Below are positions 1-9,823 of a DNA stretch of 64,000 nucleotides, one piece after another. The notes under the pieces were generated by a model that was not told the origin of the DNA, did no database searches, and saw only the letters and a list, made by a program, of their open reading frames with translations. Each line of letters opens with the position of its first letter. The first letter of the stretch is position 1. The DNA comes from Glaciimonas soli (GTDB lineage Bacteria > Pseudomonadota > Gammaproteobacteria > Burkholderiales > Burkholderiaceae_D), in assembly GCF_009497155.1 (NCBI RefSeq), contig NZ_WINI01000007.1, forward strand, positions 379,137 through 443,136, read 5' to 3'. A program made the position numbers and the translations under genes.

Positions 1-1776
1 AGTAAACAACGCCAGCGCTTTTTCCGGATGCCATTCCGGCCACACTGGAAATAACTGTCCGGGGGTCGTGAAATATTCTGGCTCCACCAAGGTATGCATC
101 GCCAGCAATCCCGTCGACAACACCAGGAACGCAAACCACAACGGTGCAGATATATAGGCCATTACACCTGTCACAAATACCGCTCTGTGGACACCATGCA
201 TACCGCGCGCCAGGAACAAGCGGAAGTTCATCAAATTCCCCTGGCACCAGCGACGATCGCGTTTAAGTTCATCCAACAGATTCGGTGGCATTTCTTCAAA
301 GCTGCCAGCCAGATCATAAGCAATCCAGACACCCCAGCCCGCGCGCCGCATCAACGCTGCTTCGACGAAATCGTGCGACAAAATTTCGCCCGTCAGCGCC
401 CCCTCGCCAGGCAATGGCGCCAAGGCGCAATGCTCGATGAAAGGTGCGACACGAATAATCGCGTTGTGTCCCCAATAGTGCGACTCGCTCAACTGCCAGT
501 AATGCAGACCGGCGGTAAACAATGGACCATACACTCGCGTTGAAAATTGCTGTATGCGCGCATATAAAGTATCGCGTCCCGCGGCACGTGGCGCAGTCTG
601 AATAATACCGGCGTCTGGATTGGCTTCCATCAAACGTACCAGCGTCGTCAGGCAAGTACCGCTCATCACGCTATCGGCATCGAGTACGATCATGTAGTCG
701 TAATTAGCGCCCCAGCGACGGCAAAAATCGTCGATATTGCCGCTCTTGCGTTTAACACGGCGACGACGATGACGATAAAAAATCCGCCCGAAAGCGCCTA
801 GCGTCTGACAAATATCAACCCACGCATCAAGTTCCGCAGTACAAATGTCAGCGTCGCCACTATCACTCAACACAAAGAAATCGAACCTGCCCAACTCTCC
901 TGTGTTCGCGACCGATTCATAGGTCGCCCGCAAACCGGCAAAAACACGCGTCACATCTTCATTACAGATCGGCATGACAATCGCGGTTCTGGCATGCGCC
1001 GGAATCGGTCCGGGAGCAGCTTCTTCGCGTGAAATAACGTAACGATCGGTACCGCGCAGCAGCACCAAAAAACCCATCATCGCAGTCCAGAATCCAGCCG
1101 AAACCCAGCAAAACAAAACCGCGAAAAAAGCCAGAGTCAACATTTCTACCGGCTTGGTCCCGTGATACGGCAAAACCGTGCTCATGAAATACGTTGCCAA
1201 CACGGTTTGCAACAGCATCAAAGAGAGCAATACGAAGCGACGTAAATGCCCTTTCGGATGCCTGGTTTTGCTGGCCTTGGCTTGCGCTGCAGCCTGTTCT
1301 GCTTCGCGCCTTGCGTCAGCGTTGGGTCGCTGATCAAATTTGTGTGTCGCATTTTCAACCCAGCGCACCAGCGGATTCAGGGTTCCCCATGCGTGCGCCA
1401 CCATAGACGTACGATGCAAAGGAGGCGCAACCGCTATCCGGGTACGACCAGTGACATCGGTGATAATTTCCGGCGCTGCATTCGGGATCGTCGACGACTC
1501 CGTTGGCAATCCATAAGCCAGGTGCAAGCGTGCAGCTACCGAAGCATAGGCGGGATTCGCCATATCAACATTTGCCTCGCTACCCGCCAATGCAAGATGC
1601 ACATCAAGCACCGCTTGCGGGCGCACTAATGTTTCCGATGGTCGGGGTTGGAACTGCTCCAGCCGCGCAATATAACGTTCGACAAGAGACGACTGAAGCT
1701 GCGACGGATCGACGACTTCCTCTACTGATGCGGACATCTCATCAGGGATCAATTCGGTGGAAGTATGTAGCTCCAT
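1..1776 (-). CDS. opgH: Glucans biosynthesis glucosyltransferase H (3' end outside the window)
   Basis: Inner-membrane family-2 glycosyltransferase that builds the beta-1,2 backbone of osmoregulated periplasmic glucans from UDP-glucose. The frame is open from the ATG at 1774-1776 to the window edge (592 codons), so the C-terminus is missing; family members are near 850 residues. Visible are two N-terminal membrane segments around residues 155-215, the GT2 catalytic core with a VLDADS motif, and the late family motif RRWCQGN, followed by another membrane segment. The chosen start overlaps the end of opgG by 28 bases; a second in-frame ATG at 1735-1737, 11 bases past the opgG stop, is almost as good. 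Either way opgG and opgH are translationally close and form one operon, as in enterobacteria. Confidence 0.93.
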   Translation of the reverse strand, partial: MELHTSTELIPDEMSASVEEVVDPSQLQSSLVERYIARLEQFQPRPSETLVRPQAVLDVHLALAGSEANVDMANPAYASVAARLHLAYGLPTESSTIPNAAPEIITDVTGRTRIAVAPPLHRTSMVAHAWGTLNPLVRWVENATHKFDQRPNADARREAEQAAAQAKASKTRHPKGHLRRFVLLSLMLLQTVLATYFMSTVLPYHGTKPVEMLTLAFFAVLFCWVSAGFWTAMMGFLVLLRGTDRYVISREEAAPGPIPAHARTAIVMPICNEDVTRVFAGLRATYESVANTGELGRFDFFVLSDSGDADICTAELDAWVDICQTLGAFGRIFYRHRRRRVKRKSGNIDDFCRRWGANYDYMIVLDADSVMSGTCLTTLVRLMEANPDAGIIQTAPRAAGRDTLYARIQQFSTRVYGPLFTAGLHYWQLSESHYWGHNAIIRVAPFIEHCALAPLPGEGALTGEILSHDFVEAALMRRAGWGVWIAYDLAGSFEEMPPNLLDELKRDRRWCQGNLMNFRLFLARGMHGVHRAVFVTGVMAYISAPLWFAFLVLSTGLLAMHTLVEPEYFTTPGQLFPVWPEWHPEKALALFT

Positions 1777-3341
1777 GTTTCCGACAAGGTTGTGCCGTGA
1801 TCACGCAAAAATCCACGCAATTCGACTGGTTTATTTTCTTCATTACGGCGCACTTTCACTTCCATGCGCCAGCCACCCGCAGCATCATTTTTCACCATGT
1901 TGACGCTCAAAAGTTTGCCGTTATCATCGACGCTGACAACCGCTTCCGGCGCTACGCTTGCGGGGAGTTTTTTCAATGAAGGGCCATCAAAATCCACCAT
2001 TAAAGTAATGGCGACATTGCTGCTCTCGACTTTGCGCTGCGTAGTATTGGAGGCATTGTTATTGCCACGCCGGGTCTGCGTCACCCACGCCAAAGGCGGG
2101 CGCGGCTCGGCATTTTTTTGCCACGACAAGGAATACTCAACGTTCATCGCCTGACCGACTTTAGGCATAACATTCGGAACCCAATAGGCAACGATGTTAT
2201 CGTTGGTTTCATCCGGAGTGGGAATTTGTACCAGCTCAACGCGACCAGCACCCCAGTTGCCTTTTGGCTGCACCCAGACACTAGGCCTATCTTCATAGTG
2301 CGCTTGCAAATCCTGATAATCTTTAAAGTCACGATCACGCTGCATCAAACCAAATCCAACCGGATTATTGAGTGCATATGAAGTCACCAGCAATCGTTTG
2401 GGATTCACCAAAGGTCGCCAGATCCATTCGCCATTTTTAGACGCCACCAGCAAGCCATCGGAATCGTGGACTTCTGGTCGATAATCCTCCACCTGCGAGC
2501 GCTGATTTTCACCGAAGAAAAACATGCTCGTTAATGGCGCAATACCTAATTTGCTGACACTTTCCCGAAGATACAGCTGCGCTTTTACATCCATCACAGT
2601 CTCTACACCCGGTTTGACGATAAAGCGATATGCCCCAGTCACACGACGTGAATTGAGCAATGCATACACCGTCAATTGTTTGTCCGTCGCTTTTGGCTTC
2701 TCGACCCAGAATTCAACAAATTGCGGAAATTCTTCGCCAGAGTTCAAGCCAGTATCAATCGCTAATCCGCGTGCAGACAGGCCATATTGCTGATCCTTAC
2801 CAAGTGCCCGGAAATAACTGGCACCGAGAAACGACACTACCTCATCCTTGTAGCGAGCAGTATTAATTGGGTAATTCAAACGAAACCCGGCAAAGCCGAG
2901 TGCGCGTAACTGACGCACATCAAGTTTGTTATCCCCATAATTAAAATCACTGGGATCAAAGCGCATTGCTTTTACAGCAGAACCATTGATTTCATTGATC
3001 TTTACCTGCTGATCAAATAAATATCCTTCGTGATAGAAACCTATATCAAACGGCAATTTCGGTTTAGCCCACGGCGATTTTTCTGCTCGAAATTGAATAC
3101 CTTCGTACTGATCACCATTCAAACTCGCCAAATCCTTAGGCAGATTGCTCGCCGGTTTAACATAGTCCTTTGCTGCCAACGTTTTCGCACGCAACGCAAC
3201 ATCATCAAAATCAAAAGCCGATGCACTCTTAACCGCACACGTACCAAACAAGACAACTGCCAAGAGCATTGCAATTGGCACCGCTAAACGTCTATGTGCG
3301 CGACGATGATGAGCACCGCGCTGAATCATTTTTCCTAACAT
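1749..3341 (-). CDS. opgG: Glucans biosynthesis protein G, periplasmic
   Basis: Periplasmic partner of OpgH, needed to make or branch osmoregulated periplasmic glucans. The frame stays open further upstream (to 3518), but the ATG at 3339-3341 is preferred: it has AGGA six bases upstream and is followed by a basic stretch and a hydrophobic core ending in SASA, a typical signal peptide of about 40 residues, then the mature start FDFDDV. The length of 530 residues fits the MdoG family (about 510). The family core is visible in the segments [16 protein letters not shown] and [20 protein letters not shown]. The extra 59 upstream codons would precede the signal peptide and also lie over a dispersed repeat, so they are unlikely to be translated. 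Confidence 0.95.
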   Translation of the reverse strand: MLGKMIQRGAHHRRAHRRLAVPIAMLLAVVLFGTCAVKSASAFDFDDVALRAKTLAAKDYVKPASNLPKDLASLNGDQYEGIQFRAEKSPWAKPKLPFDIGFYHEGYLFDQQVKINEINGSAVKAMRFDPSDFNYGDNKLDVRQLRALGFAGFRLNYPINTARYKDEVVSFLGASYFRALGKDQQYGLSARGLAIDTGLNSGEEFPQFVEFWVEKPKATDKQLTVYALLNSRRVTGAYRFIVKPGVETVMDVKAQLYLRESVSKLGIAPLTSMFFFGENQRSQVEDYRPEVHDSDGLLVASKNGEWIWRPLVNPKRLLVTSYALNNPVGFGLMQRDRDFKDYQDLQAHYEDRPSVWVQPKGNWGAGRVELVQIPTPDETNDNIVAYWVPNVMPKVGQAMNVEYSLSWQKNAEPRPPLAWVTQTRRGNNNASNTTQRKVESSNVAITLMVDFDGPSLKKLPASVAPEAVVSVDDNGKLLSVNMVKNDAAGGWRMEVKVRRNEENKPVELRGFLRDHGTTLSETWSYILPPN

Positions 3342-3406
3342 TGAATTCCTATCCGACACAACGGTGGGCAATTGAGATTCCGAAATTCGTCTCATTTTCA
3401 GGCTAA

Positions 3407-3506
3407 GTAATCCTGCATAACTGTTTAGACCAGACTTCCCGACGCAGACAGTACCGTAGTACCGCAAGGCGGAAGCGACGACGCATAAACGGTTAGGCGA
3501 CATTAC
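3407..3506. repeat. 100-bp palindromic element, copy A
   Basis: The outer 20 or so bases of each end are imperfect inverted repeats (GTAAT at the left end, ATTAC at the right). The interior has CGCAGACAGTAC and GCAAGGCGGAAGCGAC. It aligns without gaps to 41786-41885, also exactly 100 bases, at roughly three identities in four. It lies upstream of opgG. The rest of the 416-base gap up to folA is AT-rich (3530-3620); a weak TAAAAT box at 3705-3710 could serve folA, and nothing else is recognisable. Confidence 0.75.
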
Positions 3507-3757
3507 TGAAGGCCGCATTGTTACAGTTTTTCACTACTTTTTCGAACAAAGAAACACTTTTTTACCTATCTAATTGCTAATTATTATCAAAAACAAAATT
3601 ATTATTAATGCTATTCGTGCAACAAATTGATCTGATTTTATGTCCGGGGGAATTGCCGATAATGCATTGATTCCGGGTATGCCTTTACGGAAATTCTAAT
3701 GGTGTAAAATTGTCGGTTTTTCGCCGTTTCTTTATTCCACTTTTCATTCCTCATCCT

Positions 3758-4267
3758 ATGCCAGCTCATCTCACGATCATCGTTGCTACTGATGCCAATA
3801 ACGGCATAGGGATAGCAAATACCCTGCCATGGCATTTACCAGAGGATCTGGCGCATTTCAAACGCACCACATCGGGGCATGCCATTATCATGGGGCGGAA
3901 AACCTTCGAATCCATAGGTCGGCCTTTGCCCAATCGTCGCAATATCGTGATCACCCGCAATTCGGACTGGGAACATCAAGGTGTCGAGGCGGTGACATCC
4001 ATCCCGGCAGCGTTGGCATTACTGAATGACACCACGAATGAAGAAGCGTTCATCATTGGCGGCGCGGAAATTTACGCGGCTTCATTAACATTATGTAATC
4101 GCCTGATCGTCACCGAAATCAACAAAACCTTCGACTGCGACGCCTTTTTCCCGGTGCGTCCGGCAAGTGACAAACAACAATGGCAGGAAGTTAGCCGCAC
4201 TTCACATCACTCAGAAGAGCAAGATTTTGACTATGCTTTTGTCGTTTATGAAAGATCAACAACGTAA
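3758..4267 (+). CDS. folA: Dihydrofolate reductase
   Basis: NADPH-dependent reduction of dihydrofolate to tetrahydrofolate in the cytoplasm. 169 residues, the usual bacterial length. Seen directly: the N-terminal strand TIIVATDANNGIG, the active-site loop LPWHLPEDL with the catalytic acidic residue D30, the NADPH-binding GRKTFESIG, and the second nucleotide motif IIGGAEIY. The frame could begin at a TTG at 3710, but that would add 16 hydrophobic residues not typical of the family, so the ATG at 3758 is chosen although its ribosome-binding site is poor. It stands alone, with no thyA next to it in this window. Confidence 0.95.
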   Translation: MPAHLTIIVATDANNGIGIANTLPWHLPEDLAHFKRTTSGHAIIMGRKTFESIGRPLPNRRNIVITRNSDWEHQGVEAVTSIPAALALLNDTTNEEAFIIGGAEIYAASLTLCNRLIVTEINKTFDCDAFFPVRPASDKQQWQEVSRTSHHSEEQDFDYAFVVYERSTT

Positions 4268-4357
4268 GAATGCAGTCAGCACTTTTATTTATTCGTGTTT
4301 TAGATTATCTTCGCCCCTTTTGTCGCATATCTGCGAAAATCCGGCTATTCGTAAGTC

Positions 4358-4414
4358 AGGTCAACCTATCATTTTGAAAATGACCGCATCATCCCCACGT
4401 ACGTGAGGATGACT
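4358..4414. repeat. Dispersed repeat: 24-base conserved flank plus degenerate palindrome
   Basis: Bases 4358-4381 recur exactly as the reverse complement at 29885-29908. In both places the 24 bases are joined to a short palindrome of the 'cgtcatcc...ggatgac' type (here 4386-4413, with CACGTACGTG at its centre). The remaining gap to the decarboxylase gene is AT-rich and holds no gene that I can see. Confidence 0.7.
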
Positions 4415-4550
4415 GCAATAGTTTTTAAATTGATTGTTTGATATTACTTAATTGTTTGCTAGTTTTTTTAACAAATAAGCGAACATCGTCCGATCCTTAC
4501 CCGATCAAAACGCTGCTCCTGTTATCCACTCCCGTCTCTTGGAGACCTCA

Positions 4551-6815
4551 ATGAAATTTCGCTTCCCCATCGTCATCATTGATGAAGATTTCCTTTCTGA
4601 AAACACTTCTGGCCTCGGCATACGCGCACTCGCGGATGCGATGGAAAAGGAAGGTATGGAAGTACTGGGCGTCACCAGTTATGGCGATCTGTCGCAGTTT
4701 GCACAACAACAATCACGCGCCTCAGCATTTATCTTGTCGATCGACGATGAAGAATTCGGCGCCGGTTCATTTGAAGAAACCGACAACGCGCTCAAATCGT
4801 TGCGCGCATTTGTCGAAGAAATTCGCTATAAAAATGCGGACATCCCGATTTATCTGTACGGTGAAACCCGCACTTCACGCCATATCCCCAACGATATCCT
4901 GCGCGAATTGCACGGCTTCATTCATATGTTTGAAGACACACCGGAATTCGTCGCCCGTCACATCATCCGTGAAGCAAAATCGTATCTGAATGGCTTATCG
5001 CCACCGTTTTTCCGCGCCTTGGTGCAATACGCCAATGACGGTTCGTACTCATGGCATTGCCCAGGACATTCAGGTGGTGTGGCGTTCCTGAAATCCCCTA
5101 TCGGTCAGATGTTCCACCAGTTTTTTGGTGAAAACATGCTGCGCGCCGACGTCTGTAATGCAGTGGAAGAACTCGGGCAACTACTAGATCACACTGGTCC
5201 GATTGCTGAATCAGAAGTCAATGCAGCGCGCATCTACAATGCCGATCATTGTTACTTCGTCACCAACGGAACATCGACTTCCAATAAGATGGTTTGGCAC
5301 TCCACCGTTGCACCTGGCGACATCGTGGTAGTGGATCGCAATTGCCATAAGTCGATTCTGCACTCCATCATCATGACTGGCGCGATTCCGGTGTTCCTGA
5401 TGCCGACTCGCAATCATCTCGGCATCATTGGCCCGATTCCTTTGGAAGAATTCACGCTCGAAAGTATTCAGAAAAAAATCGAGGCCAATCCGTTCGCACG
5501 CGAAGCGCTCAACAAAAAACCGCGGATTCTGACCATTACGCAATCGACTTACGATGGCGTGCTGTACAACGTGGAAACACTGAAAAAAATGCTCGATGGC
5601 GAAATCGAGACGCTGCATTTTGACGAAGCATGGTTACCGCACGCGACCTTCCATGACTTTTACAAAGACATGCACGCCATCGGCAAAGATCGCCCACGCG
5701 CCAAAAAATCGATGATTTTTTCGACACAATCGACGCATAAACTGCTCGCCGGTTTGTCACAAGCATCGCAAGTGCTGGTACGCGAATCAGAGACCGTCAA
5801 ACTGGATCGGGATGCGTTTAATGAAGCGTATCTGATGCACACGTCAACTTCGCCCCAATATTCCATCATCGCCTCGTGCGATGTGGCTGCGGCCATGATG
5901 GAGGCGCCGGGTGGTACTGCATTGGTAGAAGAAAGCATTGTAGAAGCGCTCGATTTCCGTCGCGCCATGCGCAAGATCGACGAAGAGTGGGGACAAGACT
6001 GGTGGTTTCAAGTGTGGGGACCAGACACCTTTGCCGATGACGGTATTGGTACACGTGAAGACTGGGTCATTAAAGCAGAAGACGACTGGCATGGTTTCGG
6101 CAATCTGGCGCCGAACTTCAACATGCTCGACCCGATCAAAGCCACCATCGTCACGCCCGGATTATCACTGAACGGTCAGTTCGGCGACAGCGGCATTCCC
6201 GCCTCTATCGTCACCAAATATCTGGCGGAACACGGTGTTATTGTCGAAAAATGCGGACTGTATTCGTTCTTCATCATGTTCACCATCGGCATTACCAAAG
6301 GCCGCTGGAATACCTTGCTGACAGCTTTGCAGCAATTCAAAGATGACTATGACAAAAACCAACCGATCTGGCGCATCCTGCCCGAATTCGCGAAAGCAAA
6401 TAACGGCAAGAATTCACGCTATGAACGTCTGGGCTTACGTGATCTGTGTCAGCAAATTCATGAAACGTACAAGGCTTACGACATCGCCCGCTTGACTACA
6501 GAAATGTATTTGTCCAGCATGCAACCAGCGATGAAACCATCAGATGCGTTCGCCAAAATGGCGCATCGCGAAATTGATCGGGTACCTATCGACGAATTGG
6601 AAGGCCGCGTCACATCGATATTGTTGACACCGTATCCACCGGGTATTCCTTTGTTGATTCCGGGCGAACGCTTCAATAAAACCATCGTGGACTATCTGAA
6701 ATTCGCGCGTGATTTCAATGAGAAATTCCCGGGTTTTGAAACTGACGTCCATGGTTTAGTGAAACGTGAAGTCGATGGCAAGCGCGATTATTTCGTGGAT
6801 TGTGTGCGCCAGTAA
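4551..6815 (+). CDS. Orn/Lys/Arg-family PLP-dependent decarboxylase
   Basis: Fold-type I decarboxylase of basic amino acids (ornithine, lysine or arginine), giving a polyamine or precursor and CO2. 754 residues, the size of the large AdiA/CadA/SpeC group. Three parts are visible: an N-terminal receiver-like wing domain (residues 1-130), the PLP domain starting at WHCPGHSGG, and the C-terminal domain ending in YPPGIPLLIPGERF and FPGFETDVHG. The PLP lysine is K397 in STHKLL. The start has GGAGA six bases upstream; a TTG four codons earlier is less likely. Substrate cannot be assigned by eye: length favours an arginine decarboxylase, while parts of the C-terminal region look like lysine or ornithine enzymes. 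Confidence 0.92.
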   Translation: MKFRFPIVIIDEDFLSENTSGLGIRALADAMEKEGMEVLGVTSYGDLSQFAQQQSRASAFILSIDDEEFGAGSFEETDNALKSLRAFVEEIRYKNADIPIYLYGETRTSRHIPNDILRELHGFIHMFEDTPEFVARHIIREAKSYLNGLSPPFFRALVQYANDGSYSWHCPGHSGGVAFLKSPIGQMFHQFFGENMLRADVCNAVEELGQLLDHTGPIAESEVNAARIYNADHCYFVTNGTSTSNKMVWHSTVAPGDIVVVDRNCHKSILHSIIMTGAIPVFLMPTRNHLGIIGPIPLEEFTLESIQKKIEANPFAREALNKKPRILTITQSTYDGVLYNVETLKKMLDGEIETLHFDEAWLPHATFHDFYKDMHAIGKDRPRAKKSMIFSTQSTHKLLAGLSQASQVLVRESETVKLDRDAFNEAYLMHTSTSPQYSIIASCDVAAAMMEAPGGTALVEESIVEALDFRRAMRKIDEEWGQDWWFQVWGPDTFADDGIGTREDWVIKAEDDWHGFGNLAPNFNMLDPIKATIVTPGLSLNGQFGDSGIPASIVTKYLAEHGVIVEKCGLYSFFIMFTIGITKGRWNTLLTALQQFKDDYDKNQPIWRILPEFAKANNGKNSRYERLGLRDLCQQIHETYKAYDIARLTTEMYLSSMQPAMKPSDAFAKMAHREIDRVPIDELEGRVTSILLTPYPPGIPLLIPGERFNKTIVDYLKFARDFNEKFPGFETDVHGLVKREVDGKRDYFVDCVRQ

Positions 6816-6881
6816 TCCATGTAAAACGTGGAAATGCCTGGCCATTTCTTAATCAAGTTCACTGCTAAACGTCCTCATCCC

Positions 6882-6911
6882 AGCCCTTCTCCCGCTTGCG
6901 CGAGAAGGGCT
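6882..6911. repeat. Hairpin repeat of the CCCTTCTC...GAGAAGGG type
   Basis: Perfect 10-base arms (AGCCCTTCTC / GAGAAGGGCT) around a short loop. A close relative lies at 20380-20405, so this is a dispersed hairpin. It sits between the decarboxylase and phnA and may end or stabilise the decarboxylase transcript, but no T-run follows. Confidence 0.6.
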
Positions 6912-6933
6912 TAACCATTCAAGAGAGAGAACT

Positions 6934-7272
6934 ATGCCTACCATCCCGATTTGCCCACAATGTGCCATGGAAAACACGTATCCGGACGGCGCTAACTATG
7001 TGTGCGCTGACTGCGGTCATGAATGGCCTATGGTCGCTGCGGCGTCGGCCGAGGATAGCGATGCAGTCGTCAAAGACGCCAATGGCAATGTGTTAGCCGA
7101 CGGCGATGCCGTGGTGCTGATCAAGGATCTGAAAGTGAAAGGATCGTCCATTACCTTGAAAATGGGAACCAAGATCAAGAGTATCCGTCTGGTCGGTGGC
7201 GATCATGAAGTCGATTGCAAAATAGATAGCGGCAGTTTTATGCTTAAAGCCTGCTATTTGCGAAAGGCATAA
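6934..7272 (+). CDS. phnA: PhnA/YjdM family zinc-ribbon protein
   Basis: 112 residues, the family's normal size. An N-terminal zinc ribbon is formed by CPQC (C8, C11) and CADC, followed by a compact beta domain with the family signature KDANGNVLADGD and IKDLKVKGSS. Despite its historical name, the E. coli homologue is not needed for phosphonate breakdown and its role is not settled. A purine-rich GAGAGAGA stretch just upstream supports the ATG at 6934. It stands alone between a hairpin and the convergent chromate-transporter pair. Confidence 0.92.
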   Translation: MPTIPICPQCAMENTYPDGANYVCADCGHEWPMVAAASAEDSDAVVKDANGNVLADGDAVVLIKDLKVKGSSITLKMGTKIKSIRLVGGDHEVDCKIDSGSFMLKACYLRKA

Positions 7273-7359
7273 ATTAAGACCAGCGCAAATCGTAGGATGG
7301 GAAGCGCAGCGATAACCATCCTGCTTTTCTGTGTTTTTCTATCGCCTTCTTCGTCATCC

Positions 7360-7890
7360 TTAAACGTAGCGCATCCCTACCAAACCAATCATCGCGCCAG
7401 CAAATAACAACCACAGCGGATGTATGCGGGTTTTCCAGGCGACCAGCGCGGTAAACGCCGTAATCGCACCCAGCAACCAATTCGTATCAGAAGCATGTGC
7501 AATCAGCGCGGCGGACGCAGCCACCAAACCGCCCGTCACCGGTAGCAAGCCGATCTGAATATGACGTCGCCAAGGTCGATCTTTGAAGCGCTCCCACGCA
7601 TGCAGGGCCAACACCGTCAACACCGACGACGGCCCGAACTTGGCAATTGACGTTACCAGCATTCCCATCCACCCGGCGACATGCCAGCCTACCAGCGTGA
7701 CCACCATCAGGTTCGGCCCCGGCGCAGCCTGACTCAGCGCAAACAATGCGCTGAATTCTTCTGCCGTCATCCAATGATGAACCTCCACGACCTGACGCTG
7801 CATCTCCGGCAAGATCGTATTTCCACCACCGAATGCCAGCACTGACAATTCGGCAAAAATAAGCGCCAGAGCAATCAACGTCTGCGTCAT
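7360..7890 (-). CDS. Chromate transporter, ChrA family half-protein (second gene of a pair)
   Basis: 176-residue membrane protein with about five to six hydrophobic segments, carrying the ChrA half-domain signature: FAELSVLAFGGGNTILPEMQ near the start and the SQAAPGPNLM motif around residue 55. Short-chain ChrA proteins act as pairs that together equal one long ChrA; the family exports chromate, though many members have no tested substrate. Its ATG overlaps the stop of the upstream half by four bases (7887-7890), so the two halves are made by coupled translation. Confidence 0.9.
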   Translation of the reverse strand: MTQTLIALALIFAELSVLAFGGGNTILPEMQRQVVEVHHWMTAEEFSALFALSQAAPGPNLMVVTLVGWHVAGWMGMLVTSIAKFGPSSVLTVLALHAWERFKDRPWRRHIQIGLLPVTGGLVAASAALIAHASDTNWLLGAITAFTALVAWKTRIHPLWLLFAGAMIGLVGMRYV

Positions 7891-8468
7891 TTTTTACCCC
7901 GCGAATTCACGAAGATAGTCACGAGGACGCTAACCGGTGTCATCACCAGCATCACCCATATCAATGGATAACGCAGCCATGCGATCGCTACAAAACAAAC
8001 GGTAGCAAGCAAGGCCAGCGATACATGTTTTCGTAACGGTAAGGCAATCTTAATCGCCATAGAGACCAGCAATCCGGCCGCTGCTGCAGCCAGACCAGCG
8101 AACAAATGTTTGATTTGTGGATCATTCTGAAAATGCTCGTAAAGCACTCCCAGCATGATGACCACTAAAGACGGTACGGCGATCAGCCCCATGATGGCGG
8201 CGAATGCCCCTTTGACACCGCGAAAACGCATGCCGATCGCAACCGACAAATTGATGATATTACCGCCAGGCAGAAACTGACATAGACCAAGCAATTCGAC
8301 AAACTCGGCCTCACTCAGCCAGCGTCGCTTGTCCACCACCATGCGGTGTGCCAGTGGCAATGCGCCACCAAAAGCCGTCATGCCGAGGCCGAAAAACCCC
8401 ATGAACAACTGTTTCGAGGTGGGGATCACGGCCTCTTCTATTTGTATATCGACAGCGCTGTCACTCAT
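7887..8468 (-). CDS. Chromate transporter, ChrA family half-protein (first gene of a pair)
   Basis: 193 residues with the companion ChrA half-domain: FFGLGMTAFGGALPLAH near residues 25-45, then CQFLPGGNIINLSVAIG, and further hydrophobic segments to the C-terminus. It is the first gene of the two-gene unit and overlaps its partner by four bases. The GGNIINLS motif differs from the partner's PGPNLMVV, as expected for the two non-identical halves of the transporter. The substrate may be chromate or another oxyanion; no regulator such as ChrB is adjacent. Confidence 0.9.
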   Translation of the reverse strand: MSDSAVDIQIEEAVIPTSKQLFMGFFGLGMTAFGGALPLAHRMVVDKRRWLSEAEFVELLGLCQFLPGGNIINLSVAIGMRFRGVKGAFAAIMGLIAVPSLVVIMLGVLYEHFQNDPQIKHLFAGLAAAAAGLLVSMAIKIALPLRKHVSLALLATVCFVAIAWLRYPLIWVMLVMTPVSVLVTIFVNSRGKK

Positions 8469-8502
8469 TTCGTCATTCCCGCTTGCTATCTACTGCCTTC
8501 AA

Positions 8503-9078
8503 CTACTTCCCGGTACTTTGCGCGTATGAAGCGATTAGTTTGTTAATTCGAGGCATCATAATTTGCTGGCTTATTTGCATCGACTCACTCGTCAACTGCG
8601 GCATGATGGTCAACATCTTGGCGCCAACACCTGTTTTGTAAAACGCGGTGATTTGATCAATTTCGTCTGCACTGAAATGACGCGCATATAAAGGAATCAT
8701 CGCTTGCGCCATTTCATCATACATTGCCGGATCGTTGAATAACGCGTTCAATTTGTCTGTCACCTCAGGAATGGTTTTTTCCGCCTTAGCCAGCTCCGCC
8801 TGCTTTTGCGTCAGCGTTAACTTGGCATTTCCATTGATCTGCTCAATCGACATCTTACGCATCGTTTCCGGCATAGTCTTGATCGCCTGGCTGAAGGTGT
8901 TAGCCATCAGTTGCTTAAACTTCATCACCTCCAACAAATTCCTTACTGCTTGTGCCGTGGCCGGGTCGATTGGTGCGGCCGCTGAAGTGACGCTTGTTGT
9001 TGCAGGCGTTTGCGCGAAGCCTGGGACACTTAGGATCAAGGCGAAGGTAGTGACAATACTTATTGCTATTTTTTTCAT
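8503..9078 (-). CDS. DUF2059-type secreted protein
   Basis: 191 residues with a clear signal peptide (MKKIAIS, a hydrophobic core and a likely cleavage at GFAQ), so it should be periplasmic. The mature part is helical and charged, with the family-typical segment MYDEMAQAMIPLYARHFSADEI and AFYKTGVGAKML. No catalytic motif is visible and its function is unknown. It is 34 bases upstream of the chrA pair on the same strand, so it may be co-transcribed with it. Confidence 0.85.
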   Translation of the reverse strand: MKKIAISIVTTFALILSVPGFAQTPATTSVTSAAAPIDPATAQAVRNLLEVMKFKQLMANTFSQAIKTMPETMRKMSIEQINGNAKLTLTQKQAELAKAEKTIPEVTDKLNALFNDPAMYDEMAQAMIPLYARHFSADEIDQITAFYKTGVGAKMLTIMPQLTSESMQISQQIMMPRINKLIASYAQSTGK

Positions 9079-9174
9079 TGATATCTCATTAAAATTTTTA
9101 TGGAGAATACAAATTGCATGTCGCGTCAGTACTGCCTTAAGGTGTACGCGATAGACCCTAAGCGCTAAAACACT

Positions 9175-9741
9175 TTAAGCCTTGGGCAAAGTCACGCCAT
9201 GCTGCCCTTGATACTTGCCGCCACGATCTTTGTACGAAGTTTCACAAATTTCATCGCTTTCGAAGAACAACACTTGCGCACAACCTTCACCCGCATAAAT
9301 CTTGGCTGGCAACGGTGTCGTATTAGAAAACTCCAACGTCACGTAACCTTCCCACTCAGGCTCAAACGGCGTCACGTTAACGATAATGCCGCAGCGGGCA
9401 TACGTGGATTTGCCAAGGCAGATGGTCAACACGCTGCGTGGAATACGGAAATATTCCATGGTGCGTGCCAATGCAAACGAATTCGGTGGAATGATACAAA
9501 CGTCACCTTTGAAATCAACAAACGATTTTTCGTCGAAATTTTTAGGGTCGACGATGGTTGAGTTGATATTGGTGAAAATCTTGAATTCATCAGCGCAACG
9601 GATATCGTAACCATACGACGAAGTGCCATAAGAAACGATTTTATGACCATTCTCTTCACGCACTTGATTCGGTGAAAATGGTTCGATCATGCCGGTTTCT
9701 TGCGCCATCCGGCGTATCCACTTATCGGATTTAATAGTCAT
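9175..9741 (-). CDS. dcd: dCTP deaminase
   Basis: Converts dCTP to dUTP, feeding thymidylate synthesis. 188 residues, typical of Dcd homotrimers. Recognisable segments include [17 protein letters not shown] near residue 40, the conserved [23 protein letters not shown] in the active-site region, and the C-terminal KYQGQHGV. The start is at [13 protein letters not shown], the usual family N-terminus. It is separated from hrpA by 82 bases on the same strand; whether they share a transcript is not visible. Confidence 0.96.
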   Translation of the reverse strand: MTIKSDKWIRRMAQETGMIEPFSPNQVREENGHKIVSYGTSSYGYDIRCADEFKIFTNINSTIVDPKNFDEKSFVDFKGDVCIIPPNSFALARTMEYFRIPRSVLTICLGKSTYARCGIIVNVTPFEPEWEGYVTLEFSNTTPLPAKIYAGEGCAQVLFFESDEICETSYKDRGGKYQGQHGVTLPKA

Positions 9742-9823
9742 AATGTTTACTTCTTTCTATAAAACAGATTGTTGTCATTTTACGCGAATCGGGTGTAAGC
9801 AGGACTCCGCTATCATCCCGACA

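Noticed and set aside
94-543. 149-residue plus-strand ORF at the left edge
   Set aside because: Antisense to the opgH frame, which is open to the edge and carries glycosyltransferase motifs.
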